A model generated the notes under the pieces. The model was not told where the DNA came from and made no database searches. It saw only the letters and a program-made list of their open reading frames with translations. From JAWKVD01 sp041398225 (GTDB taxonomy: Bacteria; Pseudomonadota; Alphaproteobacteria; Caulobacterales; Hyphomonadaceae): a stretch of DNA of 64,000 bases. The stretch covers positions 1 to 64,000 of the forward strand of contig JAWKVD010000011.1 in NCBI GenBank assembly GCA_041398225.1. The letters run 5' to 3'. Shown here one piece after another: positions 17,733 through 26,209 of this stretch; the first letter of the stretch is position 1; each line of letters opens with the position of its first letter. The position numbers and the translations under genes were made by a program.

Positions 17733-18839
17733 TCACCCGAACAGGGTTTCGAGGAATTCGCCGTCCTTGAAGGGCGTGCCGGCGCGCATCTGGGCGATGA
17801 TCTGGTTGGCTTGGCGCACCACGACGAGGCTGCGCTTGCGGCAGAGATACAGCCGCTGGAAGCCCGCGCCCGCCGCCATCACGATATCCTCCTGCATGGC
17901 GAAGGAGCCGATGGTCTCGGCGTTGACGCCGGCGCGCGGATTGGGGCCCTTGAGACCCGGACGCAGCATCCACCATGACAGGCCGTAGCCGGGATTGGCC
18001 GGGCTGGAGGCGAACAGCGCGCGATAGACGGCGGGATCGAGGCTGGGCGCGCCCTCGAACACCCATTTGCCGAAGCCGGCCCAGTTGCGCGCCGTGAAGT
18101 GCGCGCCCTGGGGCATGAAGGGATTGCCGTCGGCGCCGCGCTTCCAGTCGGACGGGCGCACGCCGATGCGATCGAAGACGCGCTGCTGCAGCCACACGGA
18201 CGGATCGGCGGGAAGCTCCTTCGCCTTGAGCTTGCGCTGCAGGATCTCGCCGAAGACCTGGAAGGGTTCGGGCCCGTATTCGAACACGGTTCCCGGCTCG
18301 TGCGCGAGGCGGGCGTCGCGGACGGCCTGGGCATAGGGCGGCGGACGCGCGGCGGGTCCGGCGATGGCGAGGCCGGAGGACAGCGACAGAAGATGGCGGA
18401 TGGTGATGCGCGAAAGGCCCGCATCGTCGCGCCATTCGGAGAGCGTGTCGGCGGCCTTTTCGTCGATCGACAGGAAGCCGTCGGCGGAGGCGGCGCCGGC
18501 CATGACGCCGGTGAAGGACTTGGTACCGGAGGCCAGCTCCCAGCCCTTGTCCTGTCCGCCGTCGGGGGCGGGATAGTCTTCGAAGAGAATTTTTCCGGTG
18601 GCCGCCTGCATCACCAGCATGGAGACGCCGAAGCGGTCGGCGGAGTATTTCGCGGCGGCCTGATAGCCGCTTCCATAGGCGCCGGCAGGCGGGGCGGGAT
18701 CGGTTCTGGCCTCGCGGCGGGCCTTGCGCAGCTCGCGCCAGCGTTCGCGGCGCGTGGGCGGATCTTCCTGGCCGCTGGCGCAGGCGGTGAGGCCGGCGGC
18801 GGCGAGACCGGCGATGAGGGCGCGTCTGGACGTCGACAT
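17733..18839 (-). CDS. serine hydrolase, beta-lactamase family lipoprotein
   Basis: The 368-residue protein begins MSTSRRALIAGLAAAGLTAC, a lipoprotein signal with Cys20. The class C beta-lactamase/PBP-type catalytic motif is SGTK in ELASGTKSFTG, followed by the conserved HLLSLSSGL segment. A YGPEP tripeptide-like motif follows further on. Members include esterases and D-aminopeptidases; the real substrate is unknown. The start at 18839 is chosen over a frame that stays open through the dCTP deaminase gene. The gene lies 58 bp downstream of dcd. Confidence 0.85.
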   Translation of the reverse strand: MSTSRRALIAGLAAAGLTACASGQEDPPTRRERWRELRKARREARTDPAPPAGAYGSGYQAAAKYSADRFGVSMLVMQAATGKILFEDYPAPDGGQDKGWELASGTKSFTGVMAGAASADGFLSIDEKAADTLSEWRDDAGLSRITIRHLLSLSSGLAIAGPAARPPPYAQAVRDARLAHEPGTVFEYGPEPFQVFGEILQRKLKAKELPADPSVWLQQRVFDRIGVRPSDWKRGADGNPFMPQGAHFTARNWAGFGKWVFEGAPSLDPAVYRALFASSPANPGYGLSWWMLRPGLKGPNPRAGVNAETIGSFAMQEDIVMAAGAGFQRLYLCRKRSLVVVRQANQIIAQMRAGTPFKDGEFLETLFG

Positions 18840-18861
18840 GCGCGTGTCCTTTTCAGCGGCT

Positions 18862-18891
18862 TTTGGTTCGGCGTGCTTTGGTTCGGCGTGT
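18862..18891 (+). repeat. 15-bp tandem duplication
   Basis: The unit tttggttcggcgtgc occurs twice (18862-18876 and 18877-18891, last base changed), just beyond the stop codon of the dCTP deaminase gene at 18898. Confidence 0.7.
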
Positions 18892-18897
18892 TCGGCT

Positions 18898-19953
18898 TCA
18901 GCTCTCGTTGTTTCCGAAATATTTCGACAGGCGCAGGCCCTGCCCCTGATAGGTGGCGAACGAACCTTCCGCGCCATAGGGCACGTCGGGCGGGGCCGCC
19001 ATGCGTTCGAACACCAGCCGGCCGACGGGCTGGCCGTCCTCGAGGATGAAGGGGACTTCGCGCGAGCGCACTTCCAGAACCGCCTTGCCGCTGCGCTGCT
19101 GCACGCCGAAGCCGGGATCGAAGAAGCCGGCATAGTGGGCGCGGAACTCGCCCAGCTCGGGCGCAATCGGCGCCATTTCGGCGGCTTCGTCGACGGGAAT
19201 GACGATCTTTTCCTTGGAGGCGAGAATGTAGAACTCGCCGGGGTCGAGCACGAGGCGGCCGTCCGGGGCGCGCACCGGCTCCCAGAAGTCGGGCACGGGA
19301 TGCGCGCCGACGGCCTTGAGGTCGATGACGCGCGAGTGGCGCTTGGCGCGATAGCCGATGACGGAGGAGCGCATCGGGTGCAGGTCGAGGCTGAACACCA
19401 GTTCGCGGGTGACCGCCTGTTCGCCGCGCCGCACGCGCAATTGCAGGAGACGGTCGCCGGTGCGCGCCAGCACCGAGAAGGTGCGCGGCGAAATCTCGGC
19501 GTAGAGCGGACCGGAATAACCGGCGGGCACGGCGTCGAAGGCGCGGGCGCCGTCGGCGACGGCGCGGACGAAAACGTCGATGCGTCCGGTCGAGCTTTTC
19601 GGGTTGGCGGCGGCGGAGTAGTCGGCCGGCAGGTCGAGCGATTCCAGAAGCGGGACGAGATAGACGCAGCCGGTTTCAAGCACGGCGCCGCGCGTGAGAT
19701 CGAGCGAATGCATCACCAGGCTGTCGTCGAGCCGGTCGCGGACCATGTGCTCGCCGGGCAGGAAGCTGGCGCGCAGGCGGTGGGCGACCGGGCCGAGGCG
19801 CAGGTCGAGGCTGGCGGGCTGGAGCTGGTCGGGCAACACGCCCTGCGGCGCGGAGACGCCGCCGGCCTTCACCAGCGCCGCAAGCTGGCTGTCGGGAAGC
19901 ACGCCGGGATCGCCCTCGGGCATGCGGGAGGCGGAGCTGCGCGAACGCGCCAT
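18898..19953 (-). CDS. dcd: 2'-deoxycytidine 5'-triphosphate deaminase (long form)
   Basis: Deaminates dCTP to dUTP for dTTP synthesis. At 351 residues it is the long two-module version found in alphaproteobacteria rather than the 190-residue trimeric enzyme. Visible marks are LQPASLDLRLG near residue 46, ANPKSSTGRIDVF, a SVIGYRAK segment and the second-module AHYAGFFDPGFG. The start has GAGGATTCC upstream. It lies just after the GST gene on the same strand, with 15 bp between them. The symbol is used for the activity, not for orthology with E. coli Dcd. Confidence 0.88.
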   Translation of the reverse strand: MARSRSSASRMPEGDPGVLPDSQLAALVKAGGVSAPQGVLPDQLQPASLDLRLGPVAHRLRASFLPGEHMVRDRLDDSLVMHSLDLTRGAVLETGCVYLVPLLESLDLPADYSAAANPKSSTGRIDVFVRAVADGARAFDAVPAGYSGPLYAEISPRTFSVLARTGDRLLQLRVRRGEQAVTRELVFSLDLHPMRSSVIGYRAKRHSRVIDLKAVGAHPVPDFWEPVRAPDGRLVLDPGEFYILASKEKIVIPVDEAAEMAPIAPELGEFRAHYAGFFDPGFGVQQRSGKAVLEVRSREVPFILEDGQPVGRLVFERMAAPPDVPYGAEGSFATYQGQGLRLSKYFGNNES

Positions 19954-19968
19954 GGAATCCTCGATCGT

Positions 19969-20601
19969 CTATCGCGGCGGCGTGAGGGTGAAAGGCTGGG
20001 ACACGTCCGAGAAGACCGACATCGCCTCGCACTGTTCGGAATGCCCGGTGAGCGCCGGCCAGCCGGCCGCCTGGACGTGGGAACCTATCGCCTCGGAGAC
20101 GAAGCGCATAGTGGTCGCGACGGCGATGTCGGCGTGGCTGATCTCCTCGCCCATCCACCATTTCGTGGTGTGTTCGGCGCGGTCGGTCTCGAGCAGGTTG
20201 AGCGCGCCGCGGATCTGGAACAGGCAGCGTTCGACCCAGGCGGGCGTGGCGCGGTTGTGGACCGCCGTTTCATAGACCAGCGAGACGGCCTTGTCGGCGA
20301 CGCCGGAGGCCAGCGCCGCGACCTTGAAGGCGCGCCGGCGCAGCGGGCCCGAGCGCGGCGACATCGACATTTCATGGCCCGCCATTTCGTCGAGCGCGTC
20401 GAGGATGGCGAAGGTTTCGATCAGCACCTCGCCGTCGTCGAGGACCAGCGTGGGCACCCGCACCAGCGGGTTGTATTCGGCGATCTCGTCGGCGTTGCGG
20501 AACACCGACCAGGGCTTGTGCTCGAACGGGAACGCATAGAGGCGGAGCGCCACGCCGACGCGGCGGACGAACGGGCTGTCATACTGGCCGATGAGGATCA
20601 T
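19969..20601 (-). CDS. glutathione S-transferase family protein
   Basis: A 210-residue cytosolic GST with the N-terminal thioredoxin-like domain (MILIGQYDSPFVRRVGVALRLYAFPFEHKPW) and the glutathione-binding VPTLVLDDGEVLIET segment. An all-helical C-terminal domain with GEEISHADIAVATTM follows. The substrate is unknown. GGGAG precedes the ATG. Confidence 0.9.
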   Translation of the reverse strand: MILIGQYDSPFVRRVGVALRLYAFPFEHKPWSVFRNADEIAEYNPLVRVPTLVLDDGEVLIETFAILDALDEMAGHEMSMSPRSGPLRRRAFKVAALASGVADKAVSLVYETAVHNRATPAWVERCLFQIRGALNLLETDRAEHTTKWWMGEEISHADIAVATTMRFVSEAIGSHVQAAGWPALTGHSEQCEAMSVFSDVSQPFTLTPPR

Positions 20602-20643
20602 GGGGCGGCTCCCTTCGCGGCGGCGCGCCGATAGCGGCGGGGC

Positions 20644-20665
20644 TTGGGCGAGGTTTGGGCGAGGC
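20644..20665 (+). repeat. 11-bp tandem duplication
   Basis: The unit ttgggcgaggt is repeated once with a single end change. It lies in the gap between the GST gene and the TIGR03084-like gene. Confidence 0.6.
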
Positions 20666-20736
20666 GTGAGCCATACCAGTATTGGCGCCCCGGCGCAGCC
20701 CCCGGCGCGGGTTCGGGAACAGGTTCGGGCGCGGGC

Positions 20737-21552
20737 CTAGGCCGGCGCGCCCGAGGCGCCGGTGCGGCGAAGACCCGGCGCGGGCGGCAGGACCGGCGCG
20801 CCGGCGAAGCACTGGGCGATCTCCATCCACGCGGCCGCGTTGGGGCCGGTGGTCGCCAGATCGGTGTCGGCGACATTGCGGGTCTGGGTGACGACCTGAC
20901 AGAAGGCTTCGGCCGGCCCTTCGATGCGCTCAAGCGCGTTGGGCTCGCCGAAGGTCCAGATCTCGCCGGAGGGCGCCGACAGGATGAGCTGCGGCTGCGG
21001 CGTCGGCGGTTCGCGGCCATGGACGCGGAAGCTCCAGGCGTAGGTGTTGTAGCCGAGCACGACGATGTTGCGGATGCGGTCGCGGTTTTCGCGAACGACG
21101 CCGAGCAGATCGTAGATCGCCTGGCCGTGCGCCCATGTCTCCATCAGGCGGGCGGTGAGCGAGGAGCGCACGCTCATGTCGGGGCCGGCCCATTTCACCC
21201 GCGCGGAGGGCTGGGCCTCGGCGTAGCTGTCGGCCAGCGTGCGGCAGCCGTCGCGCCAGACGGCGACGAGATCGGGTCCGGAGAGACCGTCGAGCCAGGC
21301 TTCCTCGAAAACCGGAAACGCGCCGCCGCCCTTAAGGTGTTCGCTGAGCGCCGCGTAGTAGGTCTGGAAGGAGCCGTCGCCGGCGAGCGACATGCCCGCC
21401 GCGAGGTTCCAGACATGGAGGTGGCGCAGGATCATGTCCGGCGTCCATTGCTTGAAGGCGGTGGGACGCTGCATGTCCTTCGCCGAGAGCGGTTCGACGA
21501 GCGCGTGAAGCGCATCGCTTTCGTCGCGGAAATCCGCTGCAAGCTGGCGCAC
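20737..21552 (-). CDS. TIGR03084-like putative metal-binding (DinB/MDMPI) protein
   Basis: A 271-residue protein starting at GTG with GGGGAGGG upstream. The N-terminal half resembles DinB/mycothiol-dependent maleylpyruvate isomerase helical bundles. Candidate metal-ligand histidines are in MILRHLHVWNLA and METWAHGQAIYD. The C-terminal half (YAWSFRVHGREPP, then AFCQVVTQTRNVADT) is typical of the TIGR03084 family as I remember it. Biochemical function is not established. It may be co-transcribed with the GST gene downstream, which would suit thiol chemistry; that is inference. Confidence 0.75.
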   Translation of the reverse strand: MRQLAADFRDESDALHALVEPLSAKDMQRPTAFKQWTPDMILRHLHVWNLAAGMSLAGDGSFQTYYAALSEHLKGGGAFPVFEEAWLDGLSGPDLVAVWRDGCRTLADSYAEAQPSARVKWAGPDMSVRSSLTARLMETWAHGQAIYDLLGVVRENRDRIRNIVVLGYNTYAWSFRVHGREPPTPQPQLILSAPSGEIWTFGEPNALERIEGPAEAFCQVVTQTRNVADTDLATTGPNAAAWMEIAQCFAGAPVLPPAPGLRRTGASGAPA

Positions 21553-21701
21553 GGCGTCCCTCCCCTGTTTTTTGTCTGTGCGGGCCGGTGGCGTTGGGGG
21601 CGCATCTGCGCACGTGCGGGCCCGCGCATCAAGGGCGCTTGGGTCGCTTCCCTTGCGCGTGCGAGGGGCCTATGTGGAGCCGTTGAACAGGAAGACCGAC
21701 G

Positions 21702-22931
21702 ATGGCCGACAAAGACGACACCAACGCAGGACACGGAAAATCCGGCGAGACGGCGGGCTGGCGCACGGCGACGCAGCTTGTGCGCGGCGGCCAGACCCGG
21801 TCGGGGCATGGCGAGACCGCCGAGGCGATGTATCTGACCTCGGGCTTCGTCTATGACAGCGCCGAAGCCCATGCGCGGCGCATGGCGGGCGACGAGCCCG
21901 GCTATATCTATGCACGCTACGCCAATCCCACCGTGCGGATGTTCGAGGAGCGCCTCGCCCTGCTGGAAGGCGCGGAGGATTGCCGCGCGACCGCATCGGG
22001 CATGGCGGCCATCCACACCATGCTGACCGCGCCGGTGAAGCCGGGCGACCGCATCGTGGCGACGCGGGCGCTGTTCTCCTCGTGCGTCTGGATCCTGAAA
22101 AACCTGATGCCGAAAATGGGCGTCGAGGTGACATGGGTCGACGGATCGAATCCCGACGCGTGGGAACAGGCGATGAAGACGCCGTGCCGGTTCGCGCTGA
22201 TCGAGACGCCCTCGAACCCGCTGCTCGACGCGGTCGACATCAAGACGGTCGCGGATCTCACGCACCGGGCGGGCGGCGAGCTGATCGTCGACAACGTGTT
22301 CGCCTCGCCGATCCTGCAGAAGCCGCTGGCGCTGGGCGCGGACTGGGTGGTGTATTCGGCGACCAAGCATATCGACGGACAGGGGCGCGTTCTGGGCGGA
22401 GCCATTCTCGGACGCGCCAAGGCGATCGAGGACGACATTCAGCAATTCTACCGGCACACGGGACCCACCATGTCGGCGTTCAACGCCTGGGTGCTGCTGA
22501 AGGGACTCGAGACGCTGGATCTGAGGGTGCGCCGGATGAGCGAGAATGCGCGCCTGGTGGCCGACCGGCTGGCCGATCATGGCGCCGTGGCGGCGGTGCG
22601 CTATCCGACGCGCGGCGACCACCCGCACCACAATGTGCACGCCGCGCAGATGCAGGGCGGCGGCGGATCGCTGGTCGCGGTGTCGCTGAAGGGCGGCAAG
22701 GCTGCGGCGTGGAAGATGCTGAACGGGCTGAAGATCGCCGACATCTCCAACAATCTCGGCGACGCCAAGACGCTGGCGACGCACCCGGCGACGACCACCC
22801 ACCGGACCCTGACCGACGAGGAGCGGGCCGCGATCGGGCTCGACGACAGCTGGGTGCGGATTTCGGTCGGCCTCGAGGACCCGGAGGACATCGCCGAGGA
22901 CTTCGAGCAGGCGCTGAACGCGGCGGGATAG
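21702..22931 (+). CDS. metZ: O-succinylhomoserine sulfhydrylase
   Basis: A PLP enzyme that makes homocysteine from O-succinylhomoserine and sulfide in methionine synthesis. The 409-residue Cys/Met-metabolism family member has the cofactor lysine in YSATKHIDGQGRVLGG and the phosphate-binding segment ATASGMAAI. It also has IYARYANPTV and the C-terminal ISNNLGDAKTLATHPATTTH. The DGQGR context separates MetZ from cystathionine enzymes. I see no recognisable riboswitch in the 150 bp upstream. Confidence 0.93.
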   Translation: MADKDDTNAGHGKSGETAGWRTATQLVRGGQTRSGHGETAEAMYLTSGFVYDSAEAHARRMAGDEPGYIYARYANPTVRMFEERLALLEGAEDCRATASGMAAIHTMLTAPVKPGDRIVATRALFSSCVWILKNLMPKMGVEVTWVDGSNPDAWEQAMKTPCRFALIETPSNPLLDAVDIKTVADLTHRAGGELIVDNVFASPILQKPLALGADWVVYSATKHIDGQGRVLGGAILGRAKAIEDDIQQFYRHTGPTMSAFNAWVLLKGLETLDLRVRRMSENARLVADRLADHGAVAAVRYPTRGDHPHHNVHAAQMQGGGGSLVAVSLKGGKAAAWKMLNGLKIADISNNLGDAKTLATHPATTTHRTLTDEERAAIGLDDSWVRISVGLEDPEDIAEDFEQALNAAG

Positions 22932-23073
22932 GCCCCCGGAGACCGCGGCCGGGCGCCGGGCCAAATTCGCGTGAGCTACCTTGTTGCCAACGCAACATAA
23001 CCCTACATGGGGTCGCGGAGGCGCCGGCCCGCCGGCAGTTCGGGGGGCGCGCCGGAAGCTGAGGGTCTTCGAG

Positions 23074-23760
23074 ATGAAACTGAAACTTGCCGCGTCCGCC
23101 CTGATACTGGCTCTGGCGGCGTGCTCGCCGCAGACCGCGCCCGCCGCCACGGAAACCGCCGCGACCGTTCCGGTCGCGCTGACGGTTCCGGCCGGCGACT
23201 ACACGGTGGACCCCACTCACGCGCGCATCGTGTTCGAGCTGCACCATATGGGGCTCGGCAATTTCCCGTTGCTGTTCAACACCTATGACGCGACCGTCAA
23301 ATTCGATCCGGCGAATGTCGAGAACTCGTCGGTGACGGCGACGATCGATCCCACGCATCTGGTGGCGGCCTATGCCGGCGATTACACCGCGACCCATGGC
23401 GACCGCTTCAAGTCGTGGGAGGACGATCTCACCAACAGCACCAACTTTCTCAACGCCAAGCAGTTTCCGCAGATCAGCTTCGCCTCGACCGGGGTGACGG
23501 TGACCGGCTCGGACACCGCCGACGTGGCGGGCGAGCTGACGCTGCTGGGCGTGACCCAGCCGGTGACGCTGCACGCGACCTTCACCGGCCAGACCGAGTC
23601 GCACCCGTTCGCCAAGGTTCCGGCGATCGGCTTCTCCGCGACGGGCAGCTTCAAGCGCAGCGCCTTCGGCATGACCTATCTGGTCGACAACGGCATGGTG
23701 TCGGACGAGGTGACGTTCGAGATCGACGGCGACTTCCTCGCCCAGCGACCCGCCCAGTAA
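23074..23760 (+). CDS. YceI family lipoprotein
   Basis: A 228-residue protein beginning with a lipoprotein signal (LILALAACSP). A YceI lipocalin-like beta-barrel follows: YTVDPTHARIVFELHHMG, then FDPANVENSSVTATID, FLNAKQFPQISFAST, and GELTLLGVTQPVTLHATF. YceI proteins bind isoprenoid-type hydrophobic ligands in the periplasm. The start at 23074 is chosen for the signal sequence; the open frame upstream has no coding character. Confidence 0.9.
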   Translation: MKLKLAASALILALAACSPQTAPAATETAATVPVALTVPAGDYTVDPTHARIVFELHHMGLGNFPLLFNTYDATVKFDPANVENSSVTATIDPTHLVAAYAGDYTATHGDRFKSWEDDLTNSTNFLNAKQFPQISFASTGVTVTGSDTADVAGELTLLGVTQPVTLHATFTGQTESHPFAKVPAIGFSATGSFKRSAFGMTYLVDNGMVSDEVTFEIDGDFLAQRPAQ

Positions 23761-23913
23761 CTCTACCAGTAACCGGGCCAATCGACGCCCGAAACGCCTG
23801 ACATGCGCGTGTGGGGGCGCGTTCGGCCTTGAGCCGGGCGCGCCCCGACCGTATGCGGTCAGTCGGGGAGATTTTCATCGGGGTCCCCGCAGCGGATCGG
23901 TGCGTCGCCGGGC

Positions 23914-24321
23914 ATGGCAGTTGAACTGGCTTTCGAAACGGAGACCGACGGCGTGGTGGTGCGCGTGACCCCCTCCTTCCTGGAGGCGGAGAGCGCGCCG
24001 GCGCAGGACCGCTATGTCTGGGCCTACAAGGTCGAGATCGAGAACCGCACCGATCAGGCGCTGAAGCTGGTCACCCGGCACTGGCGCATCACCGACTGCG
24101 AGGGCCGGGTGCAGGAGGTGAACGGCGAAGGCGTGGTGGGCCAGACGCCCGACATCGCGCCGGGCGAGCGGTTCGAATACACCTCCGGCGCGCCGCTGAG
24201 CGCGCCTTCGGGCGTGATGCACGGCAGCTATCGCTTCACCGAACCCGACGGCGGCGTGGTGGAGGCGGAGATTCCGATGTTTCCGCTGGACAGCCCGTAC
24301 GACCTGCGCACGCCGAATTAA
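23914..24321 (+). CDS. apaG: ApaG domain protein
   Basis: A 135-residue fibronectin-III-like protein matching ApaG over its whole length (VRVTPSFLEAES, then WAYKVEIENRT, RHWRITD, and GVVGQTPDIAPGERFEYTSG). Its role is unclear: it was linked to Co2+ resistance in Salmonella and it binds nucleotides. The metZ-YceI-apaG order on one strand converges on the redoxin gene. Confidence 0.93.
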   Translation: MAVELAFETETDGVVVRVTPSFLEAESAPAQDRYVWAYKVEIENRTDQALKLVTRHWRITDCEGRVQEVNGEGVVGQTPDIAPGERFEYTSGAPLSAPSGVMHGSYRFTEPDGGVVEAEIPMFPLDSPYDLRTPN

Positions 24322-24339
24322 GCGCTGCGGGGGCGGCGT

Positions 24340-24861
24340 TCAGAAGCCGGGCATGGTGACCGGGCCGATGTCGTCGATCGCGAGTTCGGCGCGGGTGCAG
24401 TGGAAATCCAGCACCGACTCCTCGACCCGCACGGCCCGCATCACATCGCCTTCGGTCACCAGCGTATAGCGGCAGGAGCGGCGGCCCATGAACAGGTCGC
24501 GCTCGTTGGAGATCAGGCCGAGCGCGCCGCAGAAATCGAGATTGCCGTCGGAGAGAAACCGGACCTTGTGCTGCGGGTCGACCGTGCGCGCCCAGGCCGC
24601 GAGGCTGAACGGATCGCTGGTGACGAGACAGTAGATGCCGGTGAAGCCGGAGGCGGCGAAGCGCTCGGCGTTGGCGATCAGGTTCGGCACGTGCTGCATG
24701 GTGCAGACGGGCGTGTAGGCGCCGGGCATGCCCGTGACAATAGAGCGCGCTCCGGCGAGCAGCTCGCGCATGGAATGGGTGACGATCGCGTCATCGACAT
24801 ATTCCGCGACGTTCGCGTCGGGAATGCGCCGTCCGATGAGTCGCGCAGTGTGCCAGGCCAT
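24340..24861 (-). CDS. peroxiredoxin-5-like redoxin
   Basis: The 173-residue thioredoxin-fold peroxidase has the peroxidatic motif PGAYTPVCT near residues 46-54. The later SDPFSLAAWARTV and LSDGNLDFCGALGL segments are typical of the Prx5/AHP group. It reduces peroxides in the cytoplasm using thioredoxin or glutathione systems. No signal peptide is seen. Confidence 0.88.
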   Translation of the reverse strand: MAWHTARLIGRRIPDANVAEYVDDAIVTHSMRELLAGARSIVTGMPGAYTPVCTMQHVPNLIANAERFAASGFTGIYCLVTSDPFSLAAWARTVDPQHKVRFLSDGNLDFCGALGLISNERDLFMGRRSCRYTLVTEGDVMRAVRVEESVLDFHCTRAELAIDDIGPVTMPGF

Positions 24862-24978
24862 GCTGTTATCCCGACCAGAGTCTGCTCCGCCCCCCGCAGG
24901 TGCAGATCTAGGACTTTCTGCTTTCGCAAGGCTTAAGGGAGCGGGGGCATTCGGTCATATTTGCCGGCGGTCATGTTC

Positions 24979-25011
24979 GCCGGGGACCGCGCATGGCGGG
25001 CGGTCCCCGGC
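24979..25011 (-). terminator. strong hairpin downstream of hslO
   Basis: A perfect 12-bp GC-rich stem (24979-24990 with 25000-25011) and a 9-nt loop lie about 40 bp past the hslO stop. There is no clear U-run on the minus strand, so termination is likely but not certain. Confidence 0.4.
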
Positions 25012-25020
25012 TCCATTTCG

Positions 25021-25061
25021 GGACACCGCCGGTTCAGGACACCGCCGGTTCAGGACACCGC
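25021..25061 (-). repeat. 16-bp tandem repeat containing the hslO stop codon
   Basis: The unit ggacaccgccggttca is present two and a half times on the plus strand. The hslO stop (25050-25052) lies inside the array, so extra copies would sit in the 3' untranslated end. Confidence 0.85.
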
Positions 25062-26000
25062 AGAGGGCGAGAGCTTGTAGGTGCGGCCACAGAACTGGCA
25101 GCCGGCCTCGATGAAGCCGTCGTCGCCGGCGAGCGATTTCGCTTCCTCCGCTGAGAGGCTGCTGAGCGTCGCGGCGAGGCGTTGTTCCGAACAGGTGCAG
25201 CGATCGGTCAGCGCGCTCGGCGGTTCGAGGCGCACGCCGTCCTCGTGGAACAGGCGATAGAGCAAGCGGCCGGACGACAGGTCCGGATCGGCGAGTTCGA
25301 TATCGGTGACGGTGTCGAACAGGGTCTCGGCGGTGCGCCACGCCTCTTCGGTCTCGCCGCGCGAGGCGTCGCCGGCGACCTGCTGCAACAGGGCGCCGCC
25401 GGCGCGCCAGCTGGAGACGGACGTGCCGGGCGCGGAGATTTCCGCCACCGCGAGACGGATGCGGGTGGGGATCTGTTCGGACTGGGCGAAATAGGTTTGC
25501 GCGCAATCGGCCAGCGTGGCGCCGTCGAGCGGAACGATGCCCTGATAGGGCGCGGCCTGCGGATCGTCGGGCGTGAGGATCAGCGCCAGCACGCCGCGTC
25601 CCAGCATCTGGGGCACATGCGGGCGGGCGCCCTTGTTGACGCGATCCATGCGCTCCCACTTGTCGCGGTCGATGCGCAGATAGCCGCGCACGCCGCCGTC
25701 GGTGCGCGCCTCGGCTACGAGCAGGGAGACGGGCCCCTCGCCCTGCGCCTGCACGGTGATGCGGCCCTCGAATTTCAGCGCGGCGACCGACAGCACGGCC
25801 AGCGTGACCGCCTCGCCCAGAAGGACGGCGGCCCAGCGCGGATAATCGTGGCGCTTGAGAATGGCGTCGATCGTGCCCTCGCCCAGCCGCGTGATGCGGC
25901 CGCGCACGGGCGCGTCCTCGATCTGGAAGGCGGCGACGAAATCGTCGCCCTCGCCGAACGGGTCCTGAATAGCCTCGGGGGTACCGGGTTGCGGTGTCAT
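25050..26000 (-). CDS. hslO: Hsp33 redox-activated chaperone
   Basis: A cytoplasmic holdase activated by oxidation of a C-terminal zinc site. The protein is 316 residues. The four zinc cysteines are CTC near residue 265 and CQFC near 300, matching the CXC...CXXC pattern. The core shows MLGRGVLALILTPD and SGRLLYRLFHEDGVR. Next to argF and argD on the same strand, it follows a common alphaproteobacterial order, but here a gene on the opposite strand intervenes. The short tandem repeat covers its stop. Confidence 0.95.
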   Translation of the reverse strand: MTPQPGTPEAIQDPFGEGDDFVAAFQIEDAPVRGRITRLGEGTIDAILKRHDYPRWAAVLLGEAVTLAVLSVAALKFEGRITVQAQGEGPVSLLVAEARTDGGVRGYLRIDRDKWERMDRVNKGARPHVPQMLGRGVLALILTPDDPQAAPYQGIVPLDGATLADCAQTYFAQSEQIPTRIRLAVAEISAPGTSVSSWRAGGALLQQVAGDASRGETEEAWRTAETLFDTVTDIELADPDLSSGRLLYRLFHEDGVRLEPPSALTDRCTCSEQRLAATLSSLSAEEAKSLAGDDGFIEAGCQFCGRTYKLSPSAVS

Positions 26001-26209
26001 GGGAGCCTGCAGCCTGCCGGGGGGAATGAACTTCGCGCTATATGGGACGGGCCACGCCGCAGATCAATCCACAGGCGGGTCACAGGGGGACTGCCGGAAA
26101 AGCGCGCTGCGACGCGCGGCGGGCGGCGCCTTGCCCTCGCTCGCCTGCGGACCGTAGAAGGATTGTCCCAGCGCCATCCCCAGGGCCGGGTCGTTCCAGG
26201 GCCAGATTT

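Noticed and set aside
21553..21701. Search for a SAM riboswitch upstream of metZ
   Set aside because: No SAM-II-like conserved segments are visible; only GC-rich weak hairpins.
23814..23846. Inverted repeat between YceI and apaG considered as a terminator
   Set aside because: The 8-bp stem has a 17-nt loop and no T-run.
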